64,000 nucleotides of DNA. Origin: LMUY01 sp965199165. GTDB lineage: Bacteria > Pseudomonadota > Alphaproteobacteria > Acetobacterales > Acetobacteraceae. The notes beneath the pieces were generated by a model that saw only the letters and a program-made list of their open reading frames with translations, was not told where the DNA came from and made no database searches. Position 1 is the first letter of the stretch, and each line of letters starts with the position of its first letter. The stretch is taken from contig OZ240681.1 of the NCBI GenBank assembly GCA_965199165.1, positions 1,302,001 to 1,366,000 on the forward strand, written 5' to 3'. Both the position numbers and the translations under genes were made by a program. Of this stretch, positions 17,640 through 26,777 are shown one piece after another.

Positions 17640-18821
17640 GTGGACAGCGCCATCCTGACAGTGAATGCCGGGTCGTCGAGCCTCAAGTTTGCCCTTTTCA
17701 CGGCCGGCGCCATCCGGTCATGCCAAGCCCGCGGCGAGATCTCCGAACTGACGGCAGCGCCACACCTGTTGGCTCGTGACTCGGCGGGTGCTGTGTTGAT
17801 CGACCGGAAATGGCCAGCCGGCGTCGCGGACCCGTTCGGCACGGCGCTGCAGGCCCTGCTCGCTTTCGCCGAGTCCCACCTTGGTGGGCAGCGTCTCGCG
17901 GCGGTCGGCCACCGCATCGTGCATGGCGGTGCAGCCCACGTCGCGCCCGTCCTGATCACCCCTGCCCTGCTGGCCGACCTGGTGGCACTGACGCCATTCG
18001 ATCCGTTGCACATGCCGCACAGCCTGGCGCCGGTCCAGGCCGTCGCGGCATCCCGGCCGGGCTTGCCGCAGGTCGCCTGCTTCGACACGGCTTTTCACGC
18101 CACTCTGCCGCCGGTCGCCCGGCGTATCGCCCTGCCGCGGGCCCTGGCACAGGACGGCTTGCAGCGATATGGTTTCCACGGGCTGTCGTACGAGTTCATC
18201 GCCCGTGAACTGAAGGCGAGGTCGCCCGAGCTCGCGCGCGGCCGGGTCATCGTGGCGCATCTCGGCTCCGGCGCCAGCCTATGTGCGCTCCTGGGCGGCA
18301 AAAGCATTGCGACCACCATGGGCTTCAGCACGCTGGATGGGCTCGTGATGGCCACGCGGTGCGGCCGCCTCGATCCCGGCGTCATCCTCTATCTCCTACG
18401 GCAGGGACACGACGCCGCCGCGATCGAAGACATGCTGTATCACCAGTCGGGTTTGTTGGGCGTCTCCGGCCTCAGCGAGGATATCCGGGCGTTGCTCGCC
18501 AGCGACGACCCCCGTGCCGCCGAGGCGATCGAGGTGTTCACCTATCGCATCGCGACCGAGACGGGCGGGCTGGTCAGCGCCCTCGGGGGCCTGGACGGGC
18601 TGGTCTTCACCGCCGGCATCGGCGAGCACTCGGCTGCCATCCGCAAGGCCGTCTGTGATCGTCTGGCTTGGCTCGGCATCCAGATCGATCCCGCCGCCAA
18701 CGCAGGGCACGCCGGCCGCATCAGCACGGCAGATAGTCTCGTTGCGGTATGGGTGATACCGACCGACGAGGAGGCCGTCATCGCACGCCACACCCAAAGC
18801 CTGATCGAGGCGGCCACGTAG
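17640..18821 (+). CDS. ackA: Acetate kinase
   Basis: A 393-residue ASKHA-fold kinase converting acetyl-phosphate and ADP to acetate and ATP. The N-terminal nucleotide loop NAGSSSLKFALF, HRIVHGG, CFDTAFHATLP, RYGFHGLSYE and the ATP-site segments AHLGSGASLCAL and FTAGIGEHSA are all intact. The GTG at 17640 was taken because homology begins immediately after it (VDSAILTVNAGSS); the frame is open further upstream. It lies just before xfp, the source of its substrate, so together they form the acetyl-phosphate/ATP branch of a phosphoketolase pathway. Confidence 0.95.
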   Translation: MDSAILTVNAGSSSLKFALFTAGAIRSCQARGEISELTAAPHLLARDSAGAVLIDRKWPAGVADPFGTALQALLAFAESHLGGQRLAAVGHRIVHGGAAHVAPVLITPALLADLVALTPFDPLHMPHSLAPVQAVAASRPGLPQVACFDTAFHATLPPVARRIALPRALAQDGLQRYGFHGLSYEFIARELKARSPELARGRVIVAHLGSGASLCALLGGKSIATTMGFSTLDGLVMATRCGRLDPGVILYLLRQGHDAAAIEDMLYHQSGLLGVSGLSEDIRALLASDDPRAAEAIEVFTYRIATETGGLVSALGGLDGLVFTAGIGEHSAAIRKAVCDRLAWLGIQIDPAANAGHAGRISTADSLVAVWVIPTDEEAVIARHTQSLIEAAT

Positions 18822-18880
18822 CTTCGGCGCCCGTCCCGCACCAGGCCGGGCCACGGGCCCGCGCCGCCGGGCATCAGGCC

Positions 18881-18898
18881 TGAGTAGTTTCCGAAGCT
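18881..18898 (+). promoter_or_regulatory. Box C: putative FixJ-type activator site upstream of xfp
   Basis: TGAGTAGTTTCCGAAGCT is a perfect consensus copy, 79 bp before the xfp ATG. A CCTAGA element that could serve as -10 lies about 27 bp after the core. Confidence 0.62.
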
Positions 18899-18977
18899 GT
18901 CCGGTGGCAGCGGGTGGCCCCTAGAAGCGTGAGTTCGCAGCCGCCAGCCGACGCGCGCTCGTCAAAGGGAGTTCACC

Positions 18978-21392
18978 ATGGACACAGCCATCTCGACGCT
19001 GGACGTCCCGATCCAGGTGGGTTCGGCCACAACGGCGGGCTTGCCAGACGAGTTGAGCCGCATGGACGCGTATTGGCGCGCGGCGAACTATCTCTCGGTT
19101 GGGCAGATCTACCTCTATGACAACCCGCTGCTGCGGGAGAAGTTGACCGCCGCCCACATCAAGCCGCTCGTCGTAGGGCACTGGGGCACCACGCCGGGCC
19201 AGAACTTCATCTACGTTCACCTCAACCGGGTGATCAAGAAGTTCGACCTCGACATGTTCTACATCGCCGGACCCGGCCATGGCGGCCCGGCGCTCGTCGC
19301 CAACACCTACCTCGAAGGCAGCTACAGCGAGATCTATCCCGACATCAGCCAGGACGAGGCAGGGATGAAGAAGCTGTTCACGCAGTTCTCGTTCCCGGGC
19401 GGCATCTCCAGCCATGTCGCGCCGACGACGCCGGGTTCGATCCATGAGGGCGGCGAACTTGGGTATTCCTTGAGCCACGCCTTCGGTGCGGCCTTCGACA
19501 ATCCCGGGCTGATCGTCGCCTGCATCATCGGCGACGGCGAGGCCGAGACGGGTCCGCTGGCCACCGCGTGGCAGTCGAACAAGCTGCTCAATCCGATCTC
19601 GGATGGCGCCGTGCTGCCGATCCTGCACCTGAACGGCTTCAAGATCAGCAACCCCACCATCCTGTCGCGCATCGAGCCGCAGGAGCTGGAGCAATTCCTG
19701 CGCGGCTGCGGCTGGACCCCGTATTTCGTGGAAGGCGATGACCCGGCGACCATGCACAAGCTGATGGCCGCAACCGTCGAACGCGCCGTGAGCGAAATCC
19801 GCGAGATCCAGGACAACGCCCGTGCGTCCGGCAACCCATCGCGCCCGCGCTGGCCGATGATCGTGCTGCGCTCGCCCAAGGGCTGGACCGGGCCGAAGGA
19901 ATTGGACGGCTTGAAGATCGAGGGCACGTTCCGCGCCCACCAGGTTCCGATCCTCGTGGGCGCCGCGTATCCCGACCACGTGGCGCCGCTCGAGGACTGG
20001 ATGCGCAGCTACCGGGCGGAGGAGCTGTTCGACGAGGACGGGCGCCTCATCGCTGAGTTGGCGGAGTTGGCGCCCAAGGGCAACCGACGCATGGGGGCCA
20101 ACCCGCACACGAATGGCGGGGCGTTGCTGCGGGATTTGAGGATGCCGGACTTCCGCACCCACGCCGTGGCGGTTCCCTTCCCCGGCGCTGTCACGGCTGA
20201 GGACACCAGGGTACTGGGCCGCTTCCTGCGCGACGTGGCGGGCGCGAACCAGGCCCCGCGCAACTTCCGCGTGTTCGGCCCGGATGAGACGCTGTCCAAC
20301 ATGCTCGGTGCCGTCTTCGAAGTCACGAGCCGGCAATGGGACGCGCGAGAGGTCGCCGGGGACGAGTTCCTCGCGCCAGGCGGCGGCGTGCACGACGCCA
20401 TGCTGAGCGAGCACCAATGCCAGGGCTGGCTGGAAGGCTATCTCCTGACCGGGCGGCACGGTCTGTTCAACAGCTACGAAGCGTTCATCCGCATCGTCGA
20501 TTCCATGTTCAGCCAGCATGCCAAGTGGCTGAAAGTGACCAATGAGCTGCCCTGGCGGCGCAAGATCGCGTCGCTGAACTACCTGCTCGCCTCCCATGTG
20601 TGGCAGCAGGACCATAACGGCTTCACCCACCAGGACCCGGGTTTCCTGGACCACGTGACCAACAAGAAGGCCGACGTGGTGCGGGTGTACCTGCCGCCGG
20701 ATTCCAACTGCCTGCTCTCCACGTTCGACCACTGCCTGCGCAGCCGCTCCTACGTGAACGTCGTGGTCGCCAGCAAGCACGCGATGCCGCAATGGCTGAC
20801 GATGGAGCAGGCCGTCAGCCACTGCACCGAGGGCCTCGGCATCTGGCAATGGGCGAGCAACGACCAGGACGCCGAGCCGGACGTGGTCATGGCCTGTTGC
20901 GGCGACACGCCGACGCTGGAGGTGCTGGCCGCCGTGTCGATCCTGCGCGCGCACCTGCCGGAGTTGCGCATCCGCGTCGTCAACGTCGTCGACCTGATGC
21001 GGCTGCAATCCGCCAGCGAGCACCCGCACGGGCTGAGCGACACCGAGTACGACGCTCTGTTCACCAGGGACAGGCACATCATCTTCGCCTTCCACGGCTA
21101 CCCTTGGCTCGTGCACCGGCTGACCTATCGCCGCACCAACCGCAACCTGCATGTGCGCGGATACAAGGAAGAGGGCACGATCACGACCGCCTTCGACATC
21201 CGGGTGCAGAACGAGCTGGACCGGTTCAACCTGGTGCAGGACGTGGTCGACCGCCTGCCCCACCTGGGCACCAGGGGCGCGTACCTGAAGCAACAGATGC
21301 GGGATAAGCTGGTCGAGCACAAACACTACATCAACAAGCACGGCGAGGACCTGCCCGAGATCCGCAACTGGATGTGGGGCGCGTCCGCATGA
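18978..21392 (+). CDS. xfp: Xylulose-5-phosphate/fructose-6-phosphate phosphoketolase
   Basis: An 804-residue thiamine-diphosphate enzyme that cleaves xylulose 5-P (and often fructose 6-P) with phosphate to acetyl-phosphate plus glyceraldehyde 3-P or erythrose 4-P. Family marks: HWGTTPGQNF, AGPGHGGPA, the ThDP/Mg motif in IIGDGEAETGPLA, and the Q.DHNGFTHQDPG catalytic region. The length is full and the ATG at 18978 follows GGGAG. It is preceded by box C and ackA, and its stop overlaps the ATG of an aldolase relic, an arrangement that once coupled the two. Confidence 0.97.
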   Translation: MDTAISTLDVPIQVGSATTAGLPDELSRMDAYWRAANYLSVGQIYLYDNPLLREKLTAAHIKPLVVGHWGTTPGQNFIYVHLNRVIKKFDLDMFYIAGPGHGGPALVANTYLEGSYSEIYPDISQDEAGMKKLFTQFSFPGGISSHVAPTTPGSIHEGGELGYSLSHAFGAAFDNPGLIVACIIGDGEAETGPLATAWQSNKLLNPISDGAVLPILHLNGFKISNPTILSRIEPQELEQFLRGCGWTPYFVEGDDPATMHKLMAATVERAVSEIREIQDNARASGNPSRPRWPMIVLRSPKGWTGPKELDGLKIEGTFRAHQVPILVGAAYPDHVAPLEDWMRSYRAEELFDEDGRLIAELAELAPKGNRRMGANPHTNGGALLRDLRMPDFRTHAVAVPFPGAVTAEDTRVLGRFLRDVAGANQAPRNFRVFGPDETLSNMLGAVFEVTSRQWDAREVAGDEFLAPGGGVHDAMLSEHQCQGWLEGYLLTGRHGLFNSYEAFIRIVDSMFSQHAKWLKVTNELPWRRKIASLNYLLASHVWQQDHNGFTHQDPGFLDHVTNKKADVVRVYLPPDSNCLLSTFDHCLRSRSYVNVVVASKHAMPQWLTMEQAVSHCTEGLGIWQWASNDQDAEPDVVMACCGDTPTLEVLAAVSILRAHLPELRIRVVNVVDLMRLQSASEHPHGLSDTEYDALFTRDRHIIFAFHGYPWLVHRLTYRRTNRNLHVRGYKEEGTITTAFDIRVQNELDRFNLVQDVVDRLPHLGTRGAYLKQQMRDKLVEHKHYINKHGEDLPEIRNWMWGASA

Positions 21393-21693
21393 GCCAGTCC
21401 GTGCTGGCGGCGACGGCGTAGGCCCTGGTTGGCGAGGCCGCGGCCTGCTCGCCATGGATGAGAGCAACGGCACCTGCAACAAACGCTTTGCAGCCCTGGG
21501 CATTCCCCAAACCGAGGCGGCGCGGCGATCCCACCGCGAGCTGATCGTGACGACGCCCGGGCTGGGCGATTGCGGCAGCGGCGCGATCCTGTACGACGAA
21601 ACGATCCGGCAGCGTGGGAGCGACGGCGTGCCCTTGCTGGACCGTCTCGTGGGGGCAGGGATCATCCCCGGGATCAAGGATGCGCTGCAATGA
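21389..21693 (+). pseudogene. Class I fructose-bisphosphate aldolase, broken
   Basis: An ATG overlapping the xfp stop reads SQSVLAATA, then hits TAG where homologues have Gln. The next segment (ALVGE) is out of frame with what follows, so a one-base change separates it from GRGLLAMDESNGTCNKRF. The frame then continues LGIPQTEAARRSHRELIVTT and GAILYDETIRQ, and stops at GIIPGIKDALQ after about a third of the enzyme. The Schiff-base lysine part is missing. A nonsense mutation, a frameshift and a 3' truncation make it clearly dead. Confidence 0.75.
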
Positions 21694-21787
21694 GTCGGCT
21701 GGCGCGGTTTTGCCGAGCGCCGCAGCGCAGCGGCCAATCAGGCCGTGGTCGGCCGTTGTAGTTGCAGTAACCTTTCGAGACCGGCTC

Positions 21788-21805
21788 TGAGTAGTTTCCG
21801 ATCCT
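21788..21805 (+). promoter_or_regulatory. Box D: putative FixJ-type activator site upstream of the stress-protein gene
   Basis: TGAGTAGTTTCCGATCCT is a perfect consensus copy, 94 bp before the ATG at 21900, with a TGTAGC candidate -10 about 26 bp after the core. Confidence 0.6.
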
Positions 21806-21899
21806 GCTGCCGACGGCTGGCATGCTGTAGCTGCGGTGACGGCGAACAAGAAGCCCGGCCCGATCGGCTCGGCCACAACCCACAGCAGCGAGAACACCC

Positions 21900-22448
21900 A
21901 TGGACGACTCCGTTATTGCCGTTTTCGACGACCACAACGAGGCCGATGCCGCGGTGAAGCGGCTCAGTGCCGGCGGCTTCGATATGAAGAAGCTCAGCGT
22001 GGTCGGTAAGGGCTACCACACCGAAGAGAAGGTCACCGGGTTCTATAATGCCGGCGACCGCATCAAGATGTGGGGCAAGCGCGGCGCCGTGTGGGGCGGT
22101 CTATGGGGCCTGTTCTTCGGCGGCCTGTTCCTGAGCATCCCGGTTGTCGGCCATGTGATCGTCCTCGGCTACATCGCTGCCGCGGCGCTGTCGGCGGCCG
22201 AGGGCGCGGTCGTCGTGGGTGGCCTGAGCGCTCTCGGCGCGGCGCTCAGCAGCCTCGGCATCCCGAAGGATAGCGTGTTGAAATACGAGACCACCATCAA
22301 GACCGACGGCTTTCTGGTCATGGCCCATGGCACCGCCACGGAGATGGCCCGCGCCCGCGGCATCCTTGAGTCGGGACACCCGTCCAGCATCGAGCACCAC
22401 GCCGCAACGGTCGGCGCCGAACATCGCGAGGCGCTTGCGGTCCACTGA
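21900..22448 (+). CDS. General stress protein 17M-like membrane protein
   Basis: A 182-residue protein starting MDDSVIAVFDDHNEADAAV, the signature start of the small GsiB/17M-like stress domain (a ferredoxin-like fold that recurs in such proteins). A glycine-rich hydrophobic hairpin follows at residues 58-115 (GAVWGGLWGLFFGGLFLSI, GYIAAAALSAAEGAVVVGG), then a polar tail. This layout is known from alphaproteobacterial stress-induced proteins of unknown biochemical role. It is monocistronic with its own box D. Confidence 0.75.
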   Translation: MDDSVIAVFDDHNEADAAVKRLSAGGFDMKKLSVVGKGYHTEEKVTGFYNAGDRIKMWGKRGAVWGGLWGLFFGGLFLSIPVVGHVIVLGYIAAAALSAAEGAVVVGGLSALGAALSSLGIPKDSVLKYETTIKTDGFLVMAHGTATEMARARGILESGHPSSIEHHAATVGAEHREALAVH

Positions 22449-22707
22449 GGCCGCCGCGGTCTGCAGGGATCGACGCATGCACAGCACCGTCATCGCCGCG
22501 CCTGCTGCGCTGGTGGCCTGCTGTCCGGCTACGACGCCGACGTCATCAGGGCGACCGGGCTCGTTTGGGCAATAGGGCCTGGCTCGCGAATGAATGCAAC
22601 GCCACCATCACGGAGCGGCGTGCCTCGCGACAGTCAACCCGGCTTGCGGCGGTGGCGAGCGCGCCCGATCCTCATCCCTTCCAAGGCTGTTCCACGGAGT
22701 GAATGAC

Positions 22708-23268
22708 ATGGCAGGCCTGACAGTTTGCGCAATTTCCGGCAGCCTGCGCGCCGGGTCGTACAACACCGCCAGCCTGCGCGCCGCCGCCGAGCTTGCGCCG
22801 GACGGGCTCGCCATTGCGCTGGAAGGCATTGCGGACATCCCGCTCTACAACGAGGACGTCAAAGCCGCAGGTTTCCCGCCCGCGGTCACCCGCCTGCAGC
22901 ACGCGATCGCGTCCGCCGATGCCGTGCTGATCGCGACCCCCGAATACAACTACTCGGTGTCAGGCGTGCTGAAGAATGCGATCGACTGGGTGTCGCGAAC
23001 GGATCCGCAGCCCTTCGCCAACAAGCCGGTCGCCATCATGGGCGCGAGTCCCGGCGCGATTGGCACCGCGCGCGCCCAGTATGACTTGCGCAAGATGTTC
23101 GTCTACCTGGACGCACACTTGCTCAACAAGCCGGAGGTGATGATCAGCGCCGCGCATACGCGCTTCGACGCAGATGGCAAGCTCACCGACGAGGCCACCC
23201 GGAGGTTCCTCGCGAGCTTCCTGACCGCGCTGCGAGATTGGACCTACCGCCTCCGGACGAGTGCCTGA
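22708..23268 (+). CDS. NADPH-dependent FMN reductase family protein (chromate/quinone reductase-like)
   Basis: A 186-residue flavodoxin-like reductase. The FMN phosphate loop is SGSLRAGSYN near the N-terminus and the isoalloxazine loop is ATPEYNYSVSGVLKNAIDW, as in ChrR/YieF/SsuE-like enzymes that reduce quinones, chromate or azo dyes by two electrons. The ATG at 22708 follows ACGGAG, and homology starts there although the frame is open upstream. No regulatory box is present before it. It probably serves redox protection; the physiological substrate is unknown. Confidence 0.88.
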   Translation: MAGLTVCAISGSLRAGSYNTASLRAAAELAPDGLAIALEGIADIPLYNEDVKAAGFPPAVTRLQHAIASADAVLIATPEYNYSVSGVLKNAIDWVSRTDPQPFANKPVAIMGASPGAIGTARAQYDLRKMFVYLDAHLLNKPEVMISAAHTRFDADGKLTDEATRRFLASFLTALRDWTYRLRTSA

Positions 23269-23470
23269 TGGGCCAGCTTGTCGACGGCTCGGGCGTCGGT
23301 CCGCTCCCGGCGGACCATGCGGCGTTCACCCCGCCTGACCAACCGATCGCTTAATCGCGTAGCCCGATGCTCATGACGCGCCAGGGCTGATGATGCGGTC
23401 GCGGCCGATCCGGAGCTCGCCCAGGCTCGGCATGATCTTCGTGCCGACAGAGATAGGTGGTTCTCAAACC

Positions 23471-24412
23471 CTAAAGATAGGCACTGAGTGCTATGCCAAT
23501 CGGTATGGTCCCAATCATGGCAACGGTCGTCACCAACATGATGCTGGCGGTTTCTGCCTCGAACGTGCCGTATTGTTGTGCAAACAGCACGGACGGGGTC
23601 GAGGTCGGCATCGTGCTCGACACGAAGACGGCACTGGCCATCGCCCCCGTCAGTCCGCACAGCCTGACCATGAGGAAGAATATCGCCGGTTGGACGACGA
23701 TGCACACGAGCGAACCGAGAAGCACAGTACGCGAAAGCAGCTTGATTGGGTAGGCGGCCAGTGCGACCCCGCTCGCGAAGATCGCAACCCCCGCCGCCGA
23801 GACTGACAGCGGCGACAATGCCGTCGAGACGAAGGGCGCCAGGTTCCAGCCAGTCAGCGCGAAGGCGGCGCCCAGCACGGGGCACCAGACCAGGGGATTG
23901 ATCACGGCGTGGCCAAGCGTGCTCCGGACGGAAACGGAGACCCCCGGCTTGGCCGAAGCGGACTCGAGCAGGTAGATCGCGACAGAGACCTGAGCGAGGT
24001 TCGTGACCAACGCCGCGAGCCCGACGATACCGGTCCCCACCTGCTGCCCGTAGATCGGAACGAGGACAGTGAGTCCATAGATCGGAACGGCGGTGGAGCT
24101 GACCGTATAGCCGAGCAGCGTGGCTTTCAGCCTGTCCATGTGGCAGGCGCGCAGGATCGAATAGGCGGCCAGGAAGAACGCCGAATAGCCGACCAGCATG
24201 ACGACGATGATCAGGCCCTGCTGCAACAGCAAAGCGCGGTCGAAATGCGCCATGCCCAGGAACAGCGCTGCAGGAAGCGCGTATTGCAGCGCGAGCTTGC
24301 TCAGCCCGCGGGCTTGGTCGGAGTCGAAGCTGTGGTGTTTGCCGGCCGCGAAGCCGAGGGCCAGGACGAGGATGACGGGGGCGATGGCCGCGAGCAGGAG
24401 CGGAATGTTCAC
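23471..24412 (-). CDS. AEC family transporter (auxin efflux carrier type; malate/organic acid carrier)
   Basis: A 313-residue protein with ten predicted membrane segments in the two inverted five-helix halves typical of AEC permeases, beginning NIPLLLAAIAPVILVLALG. Bacterial AEC members move malate, malonate or other carboxylates. The GTG start at 24412 is preceded by AAGGAG and lies 12 bp from the stop of the P-type ATPase gene. It is the last gene of a malic enzyme/H+-ATPase/AEC operon, so malate uptake is the simplest reading. Confidence 0.85.
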   Translation of the reverse strand: MNIPLLLAAIAPVILVLALGFAAGKHHSFDSDQARGLSKLALQYALPAALFLGMAHFDRALLLQQGLIIVVMLVGYSAFFLAAYSILRACHMDRLKATLLGYTVSSTAVPIYGLTVLVPIYGQQVGTGIVGLAALVTNLAQVSVAIYLLESASAKPGVSVSVRSTLGHAVINPLVWCPVLGAAFALTGWNLAPFVSTALSPLSVSAAGVAIFASGVALAAYPIKLLSRTVLLGSLVCIVVQPAIFFLMVRLCGLTGAMASAVFVSSTMPTSTPSVLFAQQYGTFEAETASIMLVTTVAMIGTIPIGIALSAYL

Positions 24413-24424
24413 AGGTGATCTCCT

Positions 24425-26752
24425 TTACGCAATTTCGAGCCGTGCGAAGATCGGCAGCTTCAGCAGATCGATGGCGAGGAAGAACACACAGGCCGCCACG
24501 AGCACGCCGGCCACCGTGGGCACTGGCAGCCGCGTCATCCCGATACCGCCGACCGCCAGAGTGATCGCGATGGCGAGGTCAACCACCGAGGAGAGGATGA
24601 GCCAGGGACTTGGCCGGTCGCCCCAGAAGCTCCGGCGTTGACGCACCGCGTAGAGCATCGCCTGGCTGCCGAACACGAGTGCCACGAAAGCCAGAGTTCG
24701 CAAGCCGGCGATGCCGAGATGCAATGCGTAATCACCGACCGCGACCATGCCGACGCAGAAACCCAGCAGACAGAGTCCGGCAAGCACGCCGGCCGTCGTC
24801 ATCTTGCCGATGTGCCAGACATTCGGGGTAGGCGAAGGCCCGACATGATCCATGGTGAGCGCCATCGAAAGGAAGTCATTGGTGACCATCACGATCACCA
24901 TGAGCGACGGCGTCAGGACCGGGTGGCCGGTCATGACCAGGCCCACGATCAGGAACAGCACCATCGCGATCTTCTTGATGATCAAATACAGCGTGTAGGT
25001 CAGGATCCGCTGGAAGGTGGTCCGTCCCTCCTTCACCGCCGCCACCACGCCCTGCAGGCCGGACTCCGTCAGCACCAGGCCCGCCGCTGCTTTGGCGACG
25101 TCGGTCGCCGTCGAGACGGCGATCCCCATCTGGGCCTGGCGCAGCGCCGGGGCGTCGTTGGCGCCGTCGCCGCACATCCCGACCGTGTGCCCGCTGCGCT
25201 GGAATGCCTTGACGAGCTGGTATTTCCCTTCTGGGAGCACTCCGGCGAAGACGGCGAACGTCTCCGGGCGGACGCTGTCCGGGATCGGTCCCGGTGGGCT
25301 GATCGTGCCGTGCAGCCCGACAGCAAGCGCCACGGTCCCGGCCGTCGCGGGCGCATCGCCGGTCACCATCACGGTCCGGACGCCCAGGGTTCGTAACTCG
25401 GCCACAAGCCGGGCGGAGTCCTCGCGCGGCGGATCGCTCAGCGCGATCAGCCCGGTCAGCTTCAGCGCCGCCAGCGGTCCGGCGGCCACTGCCAACACTC
25501 GGAAACCCTGCTCTTCAAGCGCCTTCGCGGCAGCCTCGGCATCGGGCGACGTCGGAGCGAGGGCGGAGACGACGGCGTAAGCTCCCTTCACAGCCCGGTG
25601 CGTGATGCCGTTCGGCAGGGAGATCGTCGCCTCCGACATCTTTGTCGCCGGGTCGAACGGCACGAAGGCCAGGCGCTCGGGCGCGCCGGAGCTGGGCTGC
25701 CCGGCGGCGGCGCGGATGGCGGTATCGACCGGGTCCTGCCCGCCGTCTGAACTGGCGAGCGCCGCAAGGGTCAACACCTGCGCCTCACTGGTGCCAGGCA
25801 TCGGATGCACACTGCTCAACGCGAGCTCGTTCTTTGTCAGCGTGCCCGTCTTGTCGGCGCACAACACATCGATCATGGCGGCCTCGTTCACGGCGGACAG
25901 GCGTGTCGGAAGCACGCCCTGCCGGGTCAAGGCGCGAGCACCGAGCGCCGCCGCCAAGGTGAAAGTTGCCGGCAGTGCCACAGGGATCGAAGCCAGCAAA
26001 GCCGTTAGAGCAAGGCCGACGATCTCAGCGAGCGGCAATCGGAGAGCGGCTGCGTATCCAACGAGCAGGACAGCGGCCACTCCATTGAACAGCACGAGGT
26101 TCCGGACGACGCGGAACACCGCCTTCTGCTCGGAACTGACGACTTTGGCGGTGCGAACCAGTTCGACGGTACGGCCGAACTTCGTGCGGGCCCCGGTTGC
26201 CGTGACCTCCGCCGTGGCCTCGCCGCGCCTGATCAGGGCGCCGGCATAGGTCTGCAGCCCGGGCACTGCCTCGACCGGCACCGACTCCCCGGTCAGCATG
26301 GATTGATCCACCAGGACCTCGCCGCTGGTGATCCGCATGTCCGCGGCGAGCACGCCGCCCAGCGACAACCTCACCAGGTCGCCGGGGACCAGGGCGGTCG
26401 CCGGCAAGGTCGCCCAGGCAGCGTTGCGTCTGACGGTCACCGTCCTGGCCAGCCGCGCTGTCAGGGCTGCCAGCGTCGCCTGGGCGCGTCCTTCTTGGAC
26501 GATCCCGAGCACGGCGTTGAAGACCAGCAGACCGGCGATGATGCCGGCACCGGCATAGGCCCCGAGCACGAGTTGCAGCAGGACCGCGGCTTCGAGCAGC
26601 CACGGAACCGGCGCCCAGAGCTTCCCGGCGACCCGGCGCCACGTAGGCTCTGCCGTGTCCGGCATCGCGTTCGGACCGAATTGCTTGAGCCTGCGGCCTG
26701 CCTCGCCCGCCGTCAGGCCATCCGGAACGGCAGGCTGGGCGTGATCAGGCAT
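24425..26752 (-). CDS. P-type (type III, plasma-membrane H+) ATPase
   Basis: A 775-residue P-type ATPase. Motifs: actuator TGES (residues 154-157), M4 SIPVALPATF, phosphorylation site DKTGTLTKNE (Asp300) and hinge GDGANDAPALR. No heavy-metal CPC motif is present. PVALP in M4, the short N-terminus and a small C-terminal membrane block match type IIIA proton pumps rather than Ca2+ or Cu+ ATPases. It is sandwiched between malic enzyme and an AEC carrier with 25- and 12-bp gaps. This suggests a pH-homeostasis role coupled to malate metabolism. Ion specificity is inferred from family only. Confidence 0.88.
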   Translation of the reverse strand: MPDHAQPAVPDGLTAGEAGRRLKQFGPNAMPDTAEPTWRRVAGKLWAPVPWLLEAAVLLQLVLGAYAGAGIIAGLLVFNAVLGIVQEGRAQATLAALTARLARTVTVRRNAAWATLPATALVPGDLVRLSLGGVLAADMRITSGEVLVDQSMLTGESVPVEAVPGLQTYAGALIRRGEATAEVTATGARTKFGRTVELVRTAKVVSSEQKAVFRVVRNLVLFNGVAAVLLVGYAAALRLPLAEIVGLALTALLASIPVALPATFTLAAALGARALTRQGVLPTRLSAVNEAAMIDVLCADKTGTLTKNELALSSVHPMPGTSEAQVLTLAALASSDGGQDPVDTAIRAAAGQPSSGAPERLAFVPFDPATKMSEATISLPNGITHRAVKGAYAVVSALAPTSPDAEAAAKALEEQGFRVLAVAAGPLAALKLTGLIALSDPPREDSARLVAELRTLGVRTVMVTGDAPATAGTVALAVGLHGTISPPGPIPDSVRPETFAVFAGVLPEGKYQLVKAFQRSGHTVGMCGDGANDAPALRQAQMGIAVSTATDVAKAAAGLVLTESGLQGVVAAVKEGRTTFQRILTYTLYLIIKKIAMVLFLIVGLVMTGHPVLTPSLMVIVMVTNDFLSMALTMDHVGPSPTPNVWHIGKMTTAGVLAGLCLLGFCVGMVAVGDYALHLGIAGLRTLAFVALVFGSQAMLYAVRQRRSFWGDRPSPWLILSSVVDLAIAITLAVGGIGMTRLPVPTVAGVLVAACVFFLAIDLLKLPIFARLEIA

Positions 26753-26777
26753 GTTGTTTTCTGAAGGCCACTGTCAG

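Noticed and set aside
18921..21737. A 938-codon minus-strand open frame opposite xfp
   Set aside because: It has no domain, and the opposite strand encodes an intact phosphoketolase; a codon-bias artefact.
22731..22745. A box-like CAATTTCCGGCAG in the FMN reductase gene
   Set aside because: It lies inside coding sequence (AISGS), lacks the GTAG half and the CT tail, and faces no start codon.
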